From Neostapfia colusana (taxonomy: Eukaryota > Streptophyta > Magnoliopsida > Poales > Poaceae): a stretch of 64,000 bases of DNA. Shown piece after piece: positions 9,340-19,342 of the stretch. Position 1 is the stretch's first letter. Every line of letters starts with the position of its first letter. The translations under genes were made by a program, and so were the position numbers. Where the stretch lies: the NCBI GenBank assembly GCA_030760725.1, contig JASWHV010000007.1:21798824-21862823 (forward strand), read 5' to 3'. The notes below the pieces were generated by a model, which saw nothing but the letters and a program-made list of their open reading frames with translations, did not search any database and had not been told where the DNA came from.

Positions 9340-10300
9340 GCTCTATCTCATCAGCTCGAGGAGAGTGCTCACCGACCGATGAGTGCTGCCCACGAGCCTC
9401 CCTCGGACGCTGGTACGTACTCGGCTTCACTTGTGGCCGCTCTTCATGCGCAGGCCGCCGGGATTCAGAACATCTGGACGCTCGTGCCGGTTGTTCTCAG
9501 CTCCGAGTCCGCTTCATATGCCCGGTGGCGTGACCTGGTGCTCCTCACGCTGAGGTGTTACTGCCTCGACGACCACGTCCTCCAGGACGATTCTTCAGTG
9601 GAGGTCTCCTGGATCAGCATGGACAGCCTGGTCCTATCTTGGATCCTTGGCTTCCTGAATGAGGAGCTACAAGACATCGTCAGGCAGCGCGGTGGCGGCA
9701 CTGCTCGACGGGCCTGGCTGGTCCTTGAGCAACAGTTTCTAGGGAACCGCGCGACTCGAGCCCTCCACATCAGCACTCGGTTCCAGAACACCGTCTAGGG
9801 TGACCGCTCTGTCTCCACCTACTGCCAGGAGATGAATGGCATGGCAGATGCTCTACGTGATCTTGGCGAGCCGGTCACCGATAGCGCTCTTGTTCTTCGG
9901 GTCCTTCAGGGCCTGAATGAGCGCTCTTGTCACCTACGGACGTGGCTACTCCGACTGGAGCCACTCCCTACCTTGGAGAAGGTATGGTCTGATCTTGAGC
10001 TTGAGGAGATCACTGCAGGAGGCTCTACTGGCTCCGGGGTCTGCCACAACCTTTTATGGCTGGGCAGTCCCCTCGTCCGCACTTACCAGTTGCTGGTGGA
10101 CCACCGTCATGACCACCTTCCGCCCCAGGCACTCCTGCCAGTACTGGAGGTGAAAATCGTCGCCGCCGAGGCAAGCACGACGGCCGTGGTGGAGGTAGCA
10201 GTGCAGGCGACACTCCTACACCCACTACTCCGACTACTGGTGGTAGCGGTGGTATCGGTCGGGGAGGTGCACCCTAGCCCACACCCTACAACCCGTGGAC
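9340..10300 (+). pseudogene. C2 gag (broken)
   Basis: The frame in line with 9340-9798 reads a copia gag of the UBN2-like type: YSASLVAALHAQAAGIQNI, YARWRDLVLLTLRCYCLDDHV, WLVLEQQFLGNRATRALHIS. A TAG at 9796-9798 stands inside the domain and the same frame continues MNGMADALRDLGEPV...VLQGLNERS. Near 10040 the frame shifts and the GC-rich C-terminal part is read in other frames. No clear zinc knuckle is visible. The apparent start at 9214 belongs to LINE-A, making a chance fused frame. Confidence 0.78.
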
Positions 10301-10313
10301 TGGCCAGATCTAC

Positions 10314-11810
10314 ATGTGGCCTGGGCTGTCTCCAGGTTCTCAGCCTCCACGACCACCACGCCCCCAGCCGGCGTTTGTAGCCACCCCGGGCTACAGTGGA
10401 CCAGCCTACAGTGATGGTGAGTCGCTGACTCAGGCCTACGGTGGGCCTGGCTACCCTTCTGGCGGACAGTCAGCCTCGACCTATGGAGGCACCGACTACC
10501 TTGTTGGGTACTTGGAGCCCTCGGCACCTCTCCAGGAGCCACCCTCGATGTGGGATCGACAGTCGCTGGCTTCTTCCTTCAACACTATGCACCTTACTCC
10601 ACCAGGTGCCGACTGGGTATTTGACTCCAGAGCGTCATACCATACCACTCCTAATGCTGGTATACTCTCTTCCACCCACCCTCCCAATCCCTCTTGTCCT
10701 TCATCTATCGTTGTTGGGAATGGGTCTGTTCTTCCGGTCACCTCAGTAGGTGATTCCGGTCTCCCGGGTTCTTACCAGCTTAAAAACATTCTTGTCGCTC
10801 CGGATATCATTCAAAAACTTGCTTTCTGTCCGTCGTTTTACCACTGACAACAATGTTTCCATTGAGTTTGATCCTTTTGGTTTGTCTGTGAAGGATCTTT
10901 CTTCCTGGCGACCTCTTTTTCAATGTGATAGCTCGGGGCCCCTATACACACTTCGACTTCCTGCTTCCGCTGCATCACCGCCTTTTGCTTTGACTACGAC
11001 AGCTTCATCCACCATTTGGCATCGCCGGCTTGGCCACCCTGGTGCAGATGCTATGTCGAAGTTGTCCAGTAGTTCTGTTATCTCGTGTTCTAGGGGCACA
11101 CATGACTCCCTATGTCATGCTTGTCAGCTTGGTCGTCATGTTCGGCTTTCTTTTCCCACTTCTGTTACTCATGTTGAGCACGTTTTTTATCTTATACATT
11201 GTGATTTGTGGACATCACCCATTACCAGTGTATCGGGCTTTAATTATTACTTGGTGATAATTGATGATTTTTCTCACTTTTCCTAGACTTTTCCATTACG
11301 ATTGAAGTCTGAGACTTTCGTTACTCTTTCTCACTTCTTCGTTTGGATTTCCACTCAGTTTCGGCGCACCATCCGAGCTGTCCAGTGTGATAACGGACGC
11401 AAGTTCGATAACTCTGCGTTTTGTAATTCTCTCCGCACAAGGGGTACAGCTACGCATGTCTTGTCCGTATACCTCTCTTCAAAACGGCAAGGCAGAGCGC
11501 ATGATTCGCACCACCAATGATGTCATGCACTCTCTGATGTTCCAAGCATCTGTTCTAGCCTGATACTGGGTGGAGGCTCTCCATACTATCACACTTCTGA
11601 TTAATCGCCTTCCTACCAAGGCGATTCGTGCCTCCACCCCCTACTTTGCTCTATATGGCACCGATCCTCTTTACGATCACCTTCGAGTTTTCGGGTGCGC
11701 TTGCTACCCTAACCTTTCCGCCACTGCCCCACATAAGCTTGCGCCCCGCTCGACATGGTGTGTTTTTCTCGGGTATTCCCTTGATCATAAGGGGTACCAT
11801 GCTTAGATCT
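10314..11810 (+). pseudogene. C2 protease, pre-integrase and integrase (broken)
   Basis: The protease reads ADWVFDSRASYHTT at about 10608-10650; the usual D-S-G-A active site has Arg for Gly, predicted inactive. A pre-integrase region follows a shift (LSVRRFTTDNNVSIEFDPFG, WHRRLGHPGADAM, CHACQLGRHVRL, about 10820-11150), then integrase core pieces (VIIDDFSHFS, IRAVQCDNGRKFDN at about 11380, and EALHTITLLINRLPTKA with FGCACYPNL at 11570-11730). Stops lie at about 11284, 11518 and 11560. Confidence 0.82.
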
Positions 11811-11948
11811 CACTACGCACCGCCTTTTGATCTCTCGGCACGCCGTCTTCGACGAGTACTCCTTTCCTTTCTCCACCATCTCTTCCGGTTCCACCACAGA
11901 GCTGGATTCTCTTTTTCCCACTGACCCCGAGGCTGCTCCTCAGCTGCC

Positions 11949-12330
11949 TTGGCCTCTTTCTTCTGCAGGTTCGACACACGCTACACCTCAGGTGCCTCCA
12001 GAGTCACCTGCTGCACCACACGCGGCACCGACGCCTCCGACGTCACCTGCTGCGTCTCGGGTGACCCCCACGTCACCAGCTGCGCCACGCGCGGCCTCAG
12101 CTTCCCCGACGTAACCTACTGTACCTCGGGTGGCCCCGACGTCACCAGCTGCGCCACGCGCGGCATCGACGTCTCCGGCGTCACCTGCTGCGCCTCGGGT
12201 GACCCCTACGTCACAAGCTGCGCCACGCGCGGCCTCGACTTCCCCGACGTCATCTGTAGCAAGCCCGATGTCACCAGACGTACCAGGCGCAGCACTGACG
12301 ATGACTTCTCGCTTCGTCGACCCCGCACTT
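11949..12330 (+). repeat. C2 Ala/Pro/Ser/Thr-rich minisatellite between integrase and RT
   Basis: Degenerate tandem units built around ACGTCACC(A/T)GCTGCGCC(A/T)C(G/A) code for (T)SPAAPR(A/V)(A/T)S repeats between integrase and RT. About eight imperfect copies are visible. The same kind of linker occurs in C3 (about 32620-32826, - strand) with a different copy number, so it is a property of the family and changes length quickly. Confidence 0.75.
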
Positions 12331-12439
12331 GTCTACCAGCGACGAGCGCGGAGAGAAGGTTGGTGTACCTGAGCGCCCGGTGTACAACCCTCCTCTTCTC
12401 CACAGGGATCCTGGTCACGTCCACCTGATGGTGACTCGA

Positions 12440-14045
12440 CGTGCGTCCGGGAGTCTTCGACCAGTTGAGCGCTTCGTCGGAGCTGCCTTCTCGTCGACGA
12501 CATCTCCACTGACCGACTCTTCTTCAATCTCACCCATACCTGCTTCCGTGCGTAGCGCCCTCGCCGACCCTCACTGGCGCCGCGCTATGGAGGAAGAGTA
12601 TGAGGCCCTGCTTGCCAACCGGACCTGGGACCTGGTTCCTCGCCCCGGTCGTGGCAATGTTGTCACGGACAAGTGGGTGTTCACACATAAGAAGAAGGCG
12701 GACGATACCTTGGAGAGGTACAAGGCTCGGTGGGTACTTCGGGGTTTCACTCAGCGCCCTGGAGTCGACTACGACGAGACCTTCAGCCCGGTGGTGAAGC
12801 CGGCGACGGTTCGTACCGTCCTGTCGCTGGCTCTCTCGCGTTCTTTGCCTGTCCACCAGTTGGACGTCAAGAATGCCTTCCTCCATTGTACACTGACCGA
12901 GACGGTGTACTGTAGTCAGCCAACATGATTTGTTGATATAGCTCACCCAGACATGGTCTGTAAGCTGAACAAATCTCTGTATGGTCTGAAGCAGGCACCT
13001 CGAGCCTGGTATAGCCGGTTCGCCTCCTTCTTGGTCTCATAGGGGTTCGTCGAAGCTAAGTCGGACACTTCGCTGTTTGTCTATCGACGTGGCAGTGACA
13101 CTGCTTACCTTCTACTGTACGTCGATGACATTGTACTAACAGCGTCTAGTCTGGCTCTGCTTCGACGCACCATTTCTGCTTTACAGTAGGAGTTCGCTAT
13201 GAAGGACCTGGGCCGCCTCCACCACTTCCTGGGTATTGCGGTCGAGGACCGACCATGCGGCTTGTTCCTTCACCAGCGACGGTACTGTTTGGATATCCTC
13301 CAGCGAGCGGGCATGGCTGAGTGCAAGCCGTGCTCCACTCCAGTGGATACTCAGGCGAAGTTCTCCGCTACCGACAGGACACCCGTCACTGACCCCACTG
13401 CTTACAGGAGTCTTGCATGTCAGTACCTCACCTTCACCAGGCTGGATATCTCCTATGCGGTTCAGCAGGTGTGCCTCCACATGCATGACCCGAGGGAGCC
13501 GCACCTCACCGCTGTGAAGCGGATTCTTCGGTACCTACGAGGCACCCTCGACTACGGCCTCGTCCTTCGACGTGACGCGGCCTCCGAGCTGGTCGTGTAC
13601 ACCGATGCTGAGTGGGCAGGCTGCCCGGACACACGCCGGTCTACCTCTGGGTACGCCGTCTTCTTGGACGGTAACCTCGTCTCCTGGTCCTCGAAGCGAC
13701 AACCCGTGGTGTCACGCTCGAGTGCTAAGGCGGAGTATCGCGCCGTGGCTAACGGCGTGGCTGAGGCTTCCTGGCTTCAGGAGCTCCACACTCCCGTCGC
13801 CAGGAGCACCCTGATCTACTGCGACAACGTCAACGCCCTGTATCCTCTCCACCAACCCGGTTCAGCATCAGCCCACAAAGCATGTGGAGATCGACCTCCA
13901 TTTTGTTCGTGAGCGGGTTGCACGTGGCGAGGTTCGGGTACACCATGTCCCGACGACAACGCAGTTTGCCGACATCTTCACGAAGGGCCTCCCGTCGTCG
14001 TTGTTCTCCGAGTTTCGGGCCAGTCTCAACATTTGCAGTGGCTAG
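12440..14045 (+). pseudogene. C2 reverse transcriptase and RNase H (broken)
   Basis: RT reads WRRAMEEEYEALLANRTWDLV, KWVFTHKKKADDTLERYKARWVLRGFTQ, YDETFSPVVK, HQLDVKNAFLH (to 12928), then CKLNKSLYGLKQAPRAWYSRF and LLYVDDIVLTA with the catalytic DD at about 13125. The next piece, 13199-13912, has HHFLGIAVEDR, TRLDISYAVQQV, the RNase H start (LVVYTDAEWAGCPDTRRSTSGY) and SSAKAEYRAVANGVAEA. The tail (HVEIDLHFVRE...ADIFTKG) is in a shifted frame to 14045. Stops occur near 12926, 13040 and 13187. Confidence 0.86.
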
Positions 14046-14065
14046 ATGTTGTGACTGCGTGGGGG

Positions 14066-14231
14066 TGTTAGACTCTGTAATTGTGTGGGTGGCACAGGGT
14101 AGTTTAGTCATTAGTGAGGGATTAGGGTTAGGGGTAGTTTAGTCTTTTCTCCTCACTAATCCCTCTATATAATCATCCCTGTACCCTCATTATCTTAATC
14201 ATCTAATACAACCTCTATTAGCCCTCTAATA
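14066..14231 (+). repeat. C2 3' LTR
   Basis: It starts TGTTAGACTCTGTAATTGTG right after the polypurine tract GTGGGGG and ends near CCCTCTAATA. It matches C1 (4168-4335) and the C3 LTR (30631-30786). CTCTATATAATCA is a probable TATA box. The exact right edge is uncertain by a few bases because no left LTR remains for comparison. Confidence 0.85.
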
Positions 14232-15494
14232 GAGGCGATTTTCTTGCTTCGTCAGCTTATGGAGAGATATAGGGAGCAGAAAAAGGATCTACATATAGTG
14301 TTCATTGACTCGGAGAAGGCGTATGACAAGATAACAAGGTCGGTCATGTGGTGGGCACTAGAGATAACATAAAGTGCCAACAAAGTACATTATCTTTATC
14401 AAGGATATGTACAATAATGTTAGAACAAGTGTGTGCGTAAGTGTTAGTGAGACTGATGCATTTCCTATCACGGTAGGACTACATCAAGGATCAACTTTGA
14501 GCCCGTATATCTTTTCCTTAGTGATGGATGAGGTGTCGAAGGATATACAAGGGGATATCCCTTGGTGCATTCTCTTTGCCGATGATGTAGTGCTGGTAGA
14601 TGAAACTAGGGATGGTGTTGATAAGAAATTAGAGTTATGGTGACAAACCTTAGAGTCTAAGGGGTTTAGACTTAGTAGGACCAAGACCGAGTATATGAGG
14701 TGTGACTTTAGTGGTGTTGGTTGTGAAGAGGGAAGTGTTAGTCTACACGGACAAATAGTACCTAGAAGGGACTCTTTCTGATACTTAGGATCAATGCTAC
14801 AAAGCAATGACAATATTGACGAGGATGTTTGCCATAGGATCAAGGTAGGGTGGATGAAATGTCGACAAGCCTTTAGAATCCTATGTGATAGGAAGGTCCC
14901 ACAAAGGCTAAAAGGGAAGTTCTATAGGATGGTGATTAGACCCGCGATGTTATATGAGGTGAAATGTTGGCCAACTAAACGACAACATGTCCAAAAAATG
15001 AGTGACGTAGAGATGCGCATGCTACATTGGATGTGCGGGCACACAAAACGAGACCGAATAAGGAACGAGGCGATTCGTGATAGGGTAGGGGTGGCACCGA
15101 TTGAAGAGAAGTTAGTCTAACATTGACTAAGGTGATTAGGACATATCCAGCGGAGACCTCCAGAAGCACCGGTTAACAGTGGGATTTTAAGAGGTAGAGA
15201 AAATATTAGGATGGGTAGAGGACGACCAAGGTTGATCTGGAAGGAGGCGGTAAAACGAGAGTTGAGAGATTGGGGTGTATCCAGAGACTTAGCTCATGAT
15301 AGGACTGCATGGAAAGTAGCAATTCATGTTGCCAGAATCTTAGTCTTTTTTTCTTTTTTTGTTACTCTTATATCTCTTCCTCTCTTTTACTTCATTTAAT
15401 AAATATAAAAAAATTGTTGGGTTTCATGTAACTCCGCCTATGCCTTTCTAGGTATAGCCGATCCCAAGCCCGGGTAAATGAGGAGGGTTGTGAT
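14232..15494 (+). pseudogene. LINE-A reverse transcriptase core and C-terminal region (broken)
   Basis: After C2 the LINE frame resumes with AIFLLRQLMERYREQKKDLH and FIDSEKAYDK (RT), shifts near 14370, then gives GLHQGSTLSPYIFSLVMDE and the catalytic FADDVVLV (about 14574-14597). The thumb and C-terminal region follow: FRLSRTKTEYM, DEDVCHRIKVGWMKCRQAF, MRMLHWMCGHTKRDRIRNE, MGRGRPRLIWKEAVKREL (to about 15340). Stops lie at 14641, 14779 and 15118. A T-rich 3' UTR follows, then a repeat of the 5'-end motif (about 15453-15490) where the hAT MITE sits. Confidence 0.86.
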
Positions 15495-16053
15495 TAGGGA
15501 TGGCAACGGGTAAAAGACCCGCGGATATTACTTTGGGTTACCCGTACCCGTTGGATAAAATCCGTACCCGAACCCGTATTCGTTACCCACGGCGGGTAAA
15601 AAAGATTATCCGTATTCGTTACCCGCGGGTATTTTCTATCCGCGGGTATATCTGTTACCCAAAAACTTTAATAAAAAGGTACATTGCATATAGATTTCTG
15701 CAACACTTTAACACATAACAAAACATGTTCAACACATAACACAAACATACGCACATAAAAGAACATGTTCAACACATAACATAAGCATAAATTAGCACAA
15801 TTGACAAACTCAGAACAATTATAAGATTAGAACTAGATGTAGTTATATGATGTTGTATTGGACCCACATGTGAGAGAACGAGTTCGGGTATACGAACATG
15901 GGTATGGAATTTTTTTATCCGAGAAGAAATATCCATTGGATTCTACCCGTTATCCGAACCCGTACCCGTGGATCTAAATTTATATCCAAACCCGTACCCA
16001 TCGGGTCGGATATCCGCGGGTAAACAGGTAAGGGGCACCCGTTGCCATCCCTA
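15495..16053. mobile_element. hAT-type MITE (559 bp), TSD GTTGTGAT
   Basis: The ends are TAGGGATGGCAACGGGT and its inverse ACCCGTTGCCATCCCTA. The 8-bp duplication GTTGTGAT stands at 15487-15494 and 16054-16061. Both 8-bp duplication and terminal sequence are typical of non-autonomous hAT elements. The interior has many (A/C)CCCG(T/C)A(C/T) and inverse CGGGTA motifs near both ends and no gene. Confidence 0.93.
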
Positions 16054-16242
16054 GTTGTGATAGGCTTGGCTAGCCAACATCAAAAACAACCATTTCTATG
16101 GATATGAAAACCCAGTTTGGATTTCATATCTAGTCTACCTCAACGTGCTTGAGACAAAAGCTTTTTTGTTGTTGTTGTTGGGTTTCATGTCTAGCCTATC
16201 CAGACATGCTTGGGATAAAGGCTTGGTTGTTGTTGTTGTCGT
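16054..16242 (+). mobile_element. LINE-A 3' end with double TTG-tailed terminus
   Basis: Two successive copies of the RTE terminus occur: TCTAGTCTACCTCAACGTGC...GTTGTTGTTGTTG (to about 16179) and TCTAGCCTATCCAGACATGC...GTTGTTGTTGTTG (to about 16239). The second copy abuts the right target duplication at 16243. The doubling suggests either a tandem insertion or slippage during priming. Confidence 0.8.
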
Positions 16243-16280
16243 CGAGTTGTTGATTCATGATGAATGTGGTTCAATGTCAG

Positions 16281-16362
16281 ATTTGGGTTCTGAAGGATTT
16301 GGTGATCTTCTTGCATGCATAAGAAATCCAACATACCTCTTCAGAATAATATACATTTTGTG
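16281..16362 (+). pseudogene. DXO1-like exon (GFGDLLACIRN), 1-nt deletion
   Basis: The acceptor TGTCAG ends at 16280 and the donor GTAACA starts at 16363. The exon reads (D)LGSEGFGDLLACIRNP, then changes frame to P-L-Q-N-N-I-H-F-V before the donor. Its 82 nt plus the one carried nt give 83, one short of the multiple of three required by the next exon in phase 0, so a single nt is missing near 16331. Its first 28 nt are duplicated at 779-806. Confidence 0.85.
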
Positions 16363-16445
16363 GTAACATTGCATTGATGCCATCTTCTATTTGTTCCCTT
16401 ACTATATTTTTTTGGACCTGCTGATAATCTATGCTCTTCTTGCAG

Positions 16446-16469
16446 ACTTACCGCAATAATCTTAACAAG
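16446..16469 (+). pseudogene. DXO1-like micro-exon (TYRNNLNK)
   Basis: Twenty-four nt between TTCTTGCAG and GTATGA encode exactly eight codons, TYRNNLNK, in phase 0 at both ends. It joins HFV before and ILSTAYLRESW after, matching the usual family order. Confidence 0.85.
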
Positions 16470-16761
16470 GTATGATCCATCCATTGCAAACAATCATCTA
16501 GAAGTCATTCCTTTTGTTACTTGCATTTTTGTTGACTTTTATGTAAAACATGTTGTCTCCTCCTGTGGCAAGCTGTCTTATGAACCACTCTTTTTGTACC
16601 CCATGTGCTAGTTACTCTCCGACATAACATTGTTTTCAGTAATTTCGTTCATATTTTCATTTAACCCATTTGTATTATAGCCAGTCCCAAGCATAGGTAA
16701 ATGAGGAGGGTTGTGATAGGCTTGATGAGCCAACGTCAAAACTAGTCATTCCTATGGATAT

Positions 16762-16838
16762 GAAACAACAACAACAAAGTCTTTGTTCCAAGCACGTTGG
16801 GGTAGACTAGACATGAAACCCAAGCACCTATGAATATG
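16762..16838 (-). mobile_element. Mini LINE-tail insertion in reverse orientation
   Basis: AACAACAACAACAAAG...CTTGTTCCAAGCACGTTGGGGTAGACTAGACATGAAACCC is the reverse complement of the RTE 3' terminus. TATGAAAC stands on both sides. It looks like an extremely 5'-truncated RTE (or SINE using the RTE tail) inserted into LINE-B. Confidence 0.7.
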
Positions 16839-17278
16839 AAACCCAATAGAAATTTGTTCAGGGTGTAACTCTCTTAGCAATGCACCATATTGGGTGCCAA
16901 AATCACAAGAACGAAGTGGTGGAAGCTGAAAGGAGAAGCACAACAATCCTTAAAGGAAAGGATGATCACGATTCACGAAATAACCTTGGGGTGAAGAGGG
17001 ATGTGTGGATAGCATGTGGGTGAAGATGACAACCTACATTAGAAAGGTAACCATTGAAGTGTTTGGGATGCCAAAAGGCAAAAAACATGAAGCTAAAAAC
17101 ATGCGGGTGGAATGAGGATGTTTAAAAGGCTATCACGATATAACTACATCAAGGGTCAGCCTTGAGCCCATATATTTTTTTCTTAGTGATGGATGAGGTG
17201 ACAAAGGATATACAAGTAGATATTCCTTGGTGTATGCTCCTTGTTAATGATGTGGTGTTGTTAGATACAACTTAAGAT

Positions 17279-17863
17279 CTCTGTTTTAAAAAGCGGTCGC
17301 CTAGGCCGCTTAAGCGTCGCCTAGGCGCTGAGCGGCACCAGACCGCTTCGCTTTTCCCTAGGCGGTGGCATTAAGCAGTCGGACCGCTTTTTTCCCTTTT
17401 TTCCGCTTCGGTCCACTTTTTTCTGCTTTCTTCCACTTAATTGCGTTTTCCACCGCTTTGTGTGTCCATATAGAAAGAACAACTAATTCTAAATTTCTTT
17501 CATCCCTATCGGTGGCGGTTGCTGTTAGCAAGGTGGTAGTACCCTGTCTTAGTGTTTGGCTGCCTACACAAGATAGTGTCACACTCTCTCATCTTATTTT
17601 ATTGATTGATTGAATATTTTTAAATTTAAAAAATATACATATATATAATTTATTATACGGATTTAACTCCGTTTTTTGGTCCTGGGTTCGAATCAGCCTC
17701 CTTGCAAAATAAGCAAGGGGAAGACTGCCTAGAAATCCCCTTCCCCAGACCCCACAAAGTGTGGGAGCTTTCAGCACTGGGTATGCCCTTTTTATTTAAC
17801 TCCGTTTTTTGCGAGCGCCGGAGCTCCTCCGCTCGCTTTTTTCTACCGCTTTTTTAAACACTG
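17279..17863. mobile_element. hAT-type element (585 bp), TSD CTTAAGAT
   Basis: CTTAAGAT stands at 17271-17278 and 17864-17871. The left end is CTCTGTTTTAAAAAGCGG; the right end, inverted, is CAGTGTTTAAAAAAGCGG. Subterminal AAGCGG/CCGCTT and GCCTAGGCG motifs are abundant. There is no transposase. It carries a SINE fragment at 17679-17793. Confidence 0.88.
17679..17793 (+). mobile_element. 5'-truncated tRNA-type SINE with 18-bp TSD
   Basis: It begins inside the B box (GTCCTGGGTTCGAATC) and ends GGGTATGCCCTTTTT. The 18-bp ATTTAACTCCGTTTTTTG flanks it at 17661-17678 and 17794-17811. It is the same family as 27038-27204. Confidence 0.9.
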
Positions 17864-18108
17864 CTTAAGATGACATCAATAAGAAGTTAAAGCTATAGAG
17901 CCATACATTAGAATGTAAGTGGTTTAGTCATAGTAGGACCAAAACCGAGTATATGAGGTTAACTTTAGTGATGTTGGATGGAAAGAGGAAAATGTTAGTT
18001 TAGAAGGACAAATAGTGCTTAAAAGAGACTCCTTCCAATACTTGAGATCAGTGTTGCAAAGCAATGACGATATCAACGAAAATGTTTGCCACAAGATCAA
18101 GACAAGAT

Positions 18109-18598
18109 TAGGGATGACAATCCCACCGCGGGTGCGCGTACCCGACGGCTGCGGGTGGGATTTTCCACTCGCGGGTCTAACCCGCACCCGACCTGACTTG
18201 TCGCGGGTGCGGATGCGGGTTTTGTTTTGCATCCGTGGGTACCCAACGGGCAACTGAAATAATTTATATTCATAATTTTAAAGTCAAATTTGATTTTGTT
18301 ATACTATTTAATTGTTTCATCTTACTTATCATCCCCTATATTTATAATCTTTATAAGGAACTTAATATTTTTTGTTGTATTGTCATTTAAAATGGATGAT
18401 TTTTTACACTTATTTTATTAAACATTGTAGTATCTTTATAAAAAAAGTCAAACCCGACGGACACCCGAAACACGTCCGAAACCCGGCGGGTGCGAATTCT
18501 CACCCACGGGTGCGGGTCTCAAATTTAACCCACAACCTTTTCTGTTTCGGGCGGGTTTTTGCTCCACCCGACCCGAACCCGACCAATTGCCATCCCTA
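18109..18598. mobile_element. hAT-type MITE (490 bp), TSD GACAAGAT
   Basis: The ends are TAGGGATGACAATCCC and (inverted) TAGGGATGGCAATTGG. GACAAGAT flanks at 18101-18108 and 18599-18606. CGGGTG/CACCCG motifs crowd both ends, as in the element at 15495-16053, so the two are relatives. It is inserted in LINE-B. Confidence 0.92.
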
Positions 18599-19220
18599 GA
18601 CAAGATAGATAAAGTGGCGGCAAACATATGGAATCCTATATGATAAGAAGGTCTCGTAGAAGATAAAAAAAAGTAAGTTGTATAGGACAGTGATTTGATG
18701 TGCAATGCTTATGGAGCGGAATGTCGACCAACTAAAGGATAATATGTCCAACGAATGAATGTCATTTAAAAAGACCGAATTAGGAAGAAGGTAATATGTG
18801 ATAGGGTAGGGGTGACGCCAATTGAAGAAAATCTAGTCCAACACCGACTAAGGTGGTTTGGGTATCTCTAGTGTAGACCTCCAAAAGCACCAGTTAAAAT
18901 GGGATTATAAATGGTAAGAAAAATATTAGGAGTAGAGGTCTGCTAAGATTGATATGGGAGGATGTGGTAAAACGGGACTTGGGGGATGGAACGTATCTAG
19001 AGATTTGGCTCTTGATAGGACTGCGTGGAAATAAACAATTCATGTGTCGAAATCTTAGTTCACTTGTACTTTTTTTACTTTTCTCTTTCACTTTATTTTA
19101 CTGCCATAAGTTTCTGTTGGGAATATCTAGCCTATCCCAACATGCTTGGAACAAAAGCTTTGTTGTTGTTGTTGCACTTGTATTCTAAACGATAAATGTA
19201 ACAACTTTTTCTACCTTCAG

Positions 19221-19342
19221 ATATTGTCCACCGCTTATCTAAGAGAATCATGGAAAATGGGGGTGCACAAAAGAGGTGGTGTCGTATACCTTGATGTTCA
19301 TAAGCTTCCTGAAAGACCAAAAAGTGAGATGGAGCGCAGGAG
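19221..19342 (+). pseudogene. DXO1-like exon (RESWKMGVHKRGG)
   Basis: The acceptor CTACCTTCAG ends at 19220 and the donor GTGGTTTC starts at 19343. The exon has 40 codons plus two nt: ILSTAYLRESWKMGVHKRGG, VVYLDVHKLPERPKSEMERR. The final AG joins the A at 20174 to complete Arg, followed by Cys-Tyr-Trp-Gly-Tyr. This exon is undamaged. Confidence 0.88.

Larger units (their letters stand above)
9325..14231 (+). mobile_element. C2: Ty1/copia retrotransposon lacking its 5' LTR
   Basis: Domains run gag, protease, pre-integrase, integrase, RT, RNase H, then polypurine tract GGGGG at 14061-14065 and a 166-bp 3' LTR (14066-14231). To the left, copia-like leader and gag sequence starts directly after LINE-A sequence; no LTR or primer site is present. 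Pieces of the LINE RT frame abut on both sides (MPGRSIME left, AIFLLRQLMERY right), so insertion was at one point and the 5' end was lost or never made. Frameshifts and stops are frequent. Confidence 0.87.
807..16242 (+). mobile_element. LINE-A: RTE-type non-LTR retrotransposon, heavily interrupted
   Basis: One + strand LINE is split into pieces at 807-939, 6114-6519, 7105-7858, 8431-9325, 14232-15494 and 16054-16242. The order is 5' leader, AP-type endonuclease, linker, reverse transcriptase with FADD at about 14575, a C-terminal region, then a (TTG)n tail at about 16225-16239. Endonuclease plus RT without gag and the TTG tail fit the plant RTE clade. The insert is flanked by the 66-bp duplication at 741-806 and 16243-16308. 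Later insertions are G1, a TIR element, a solo LTR, a SINE tail, copia C2 and a hAT MITE. Coding parts carry many stops, so it is dead. Confidence 0.88.
16677..19177 (+). mobile_element. LINE-B: second RTE copy, internally deleted, in a DXO1-like intron
   Basis: It starts with the same 5' motif as LINE-A (TAGCCAGTCCCAAGCATAGGTAAATGAGGAGG in two parts) and ends in (TTG)n at 19161-19174. TTGTATT flanks both sides (16670-16676 and 19178-19184). Most of the endonuclease and RT N-part is missing: the text jumps from the leader (about 16890) to a late endonuclease/linker piece and then to RT pieces near 17140-17270. C-terminal pieces lie at 17880-18108 and 18600-19040. It is full of stops. It contains two hAT elements and an inverted LINE tail. 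Confidence 0.83.

Noticed and set aside
9214..9798. A single 194-codon protein starting at 9214
   Set aside because: The first 37 codons are LINE-A RT and the rest is C2 gag; it is a chance fusion across an insertion junction.
14100..14140. Telomere-like GGATTAGGGTTAGGGG words
   Set aside because: They are part of the C2/C1/C3 LTR and do not form a tandem TTTAGGG array.
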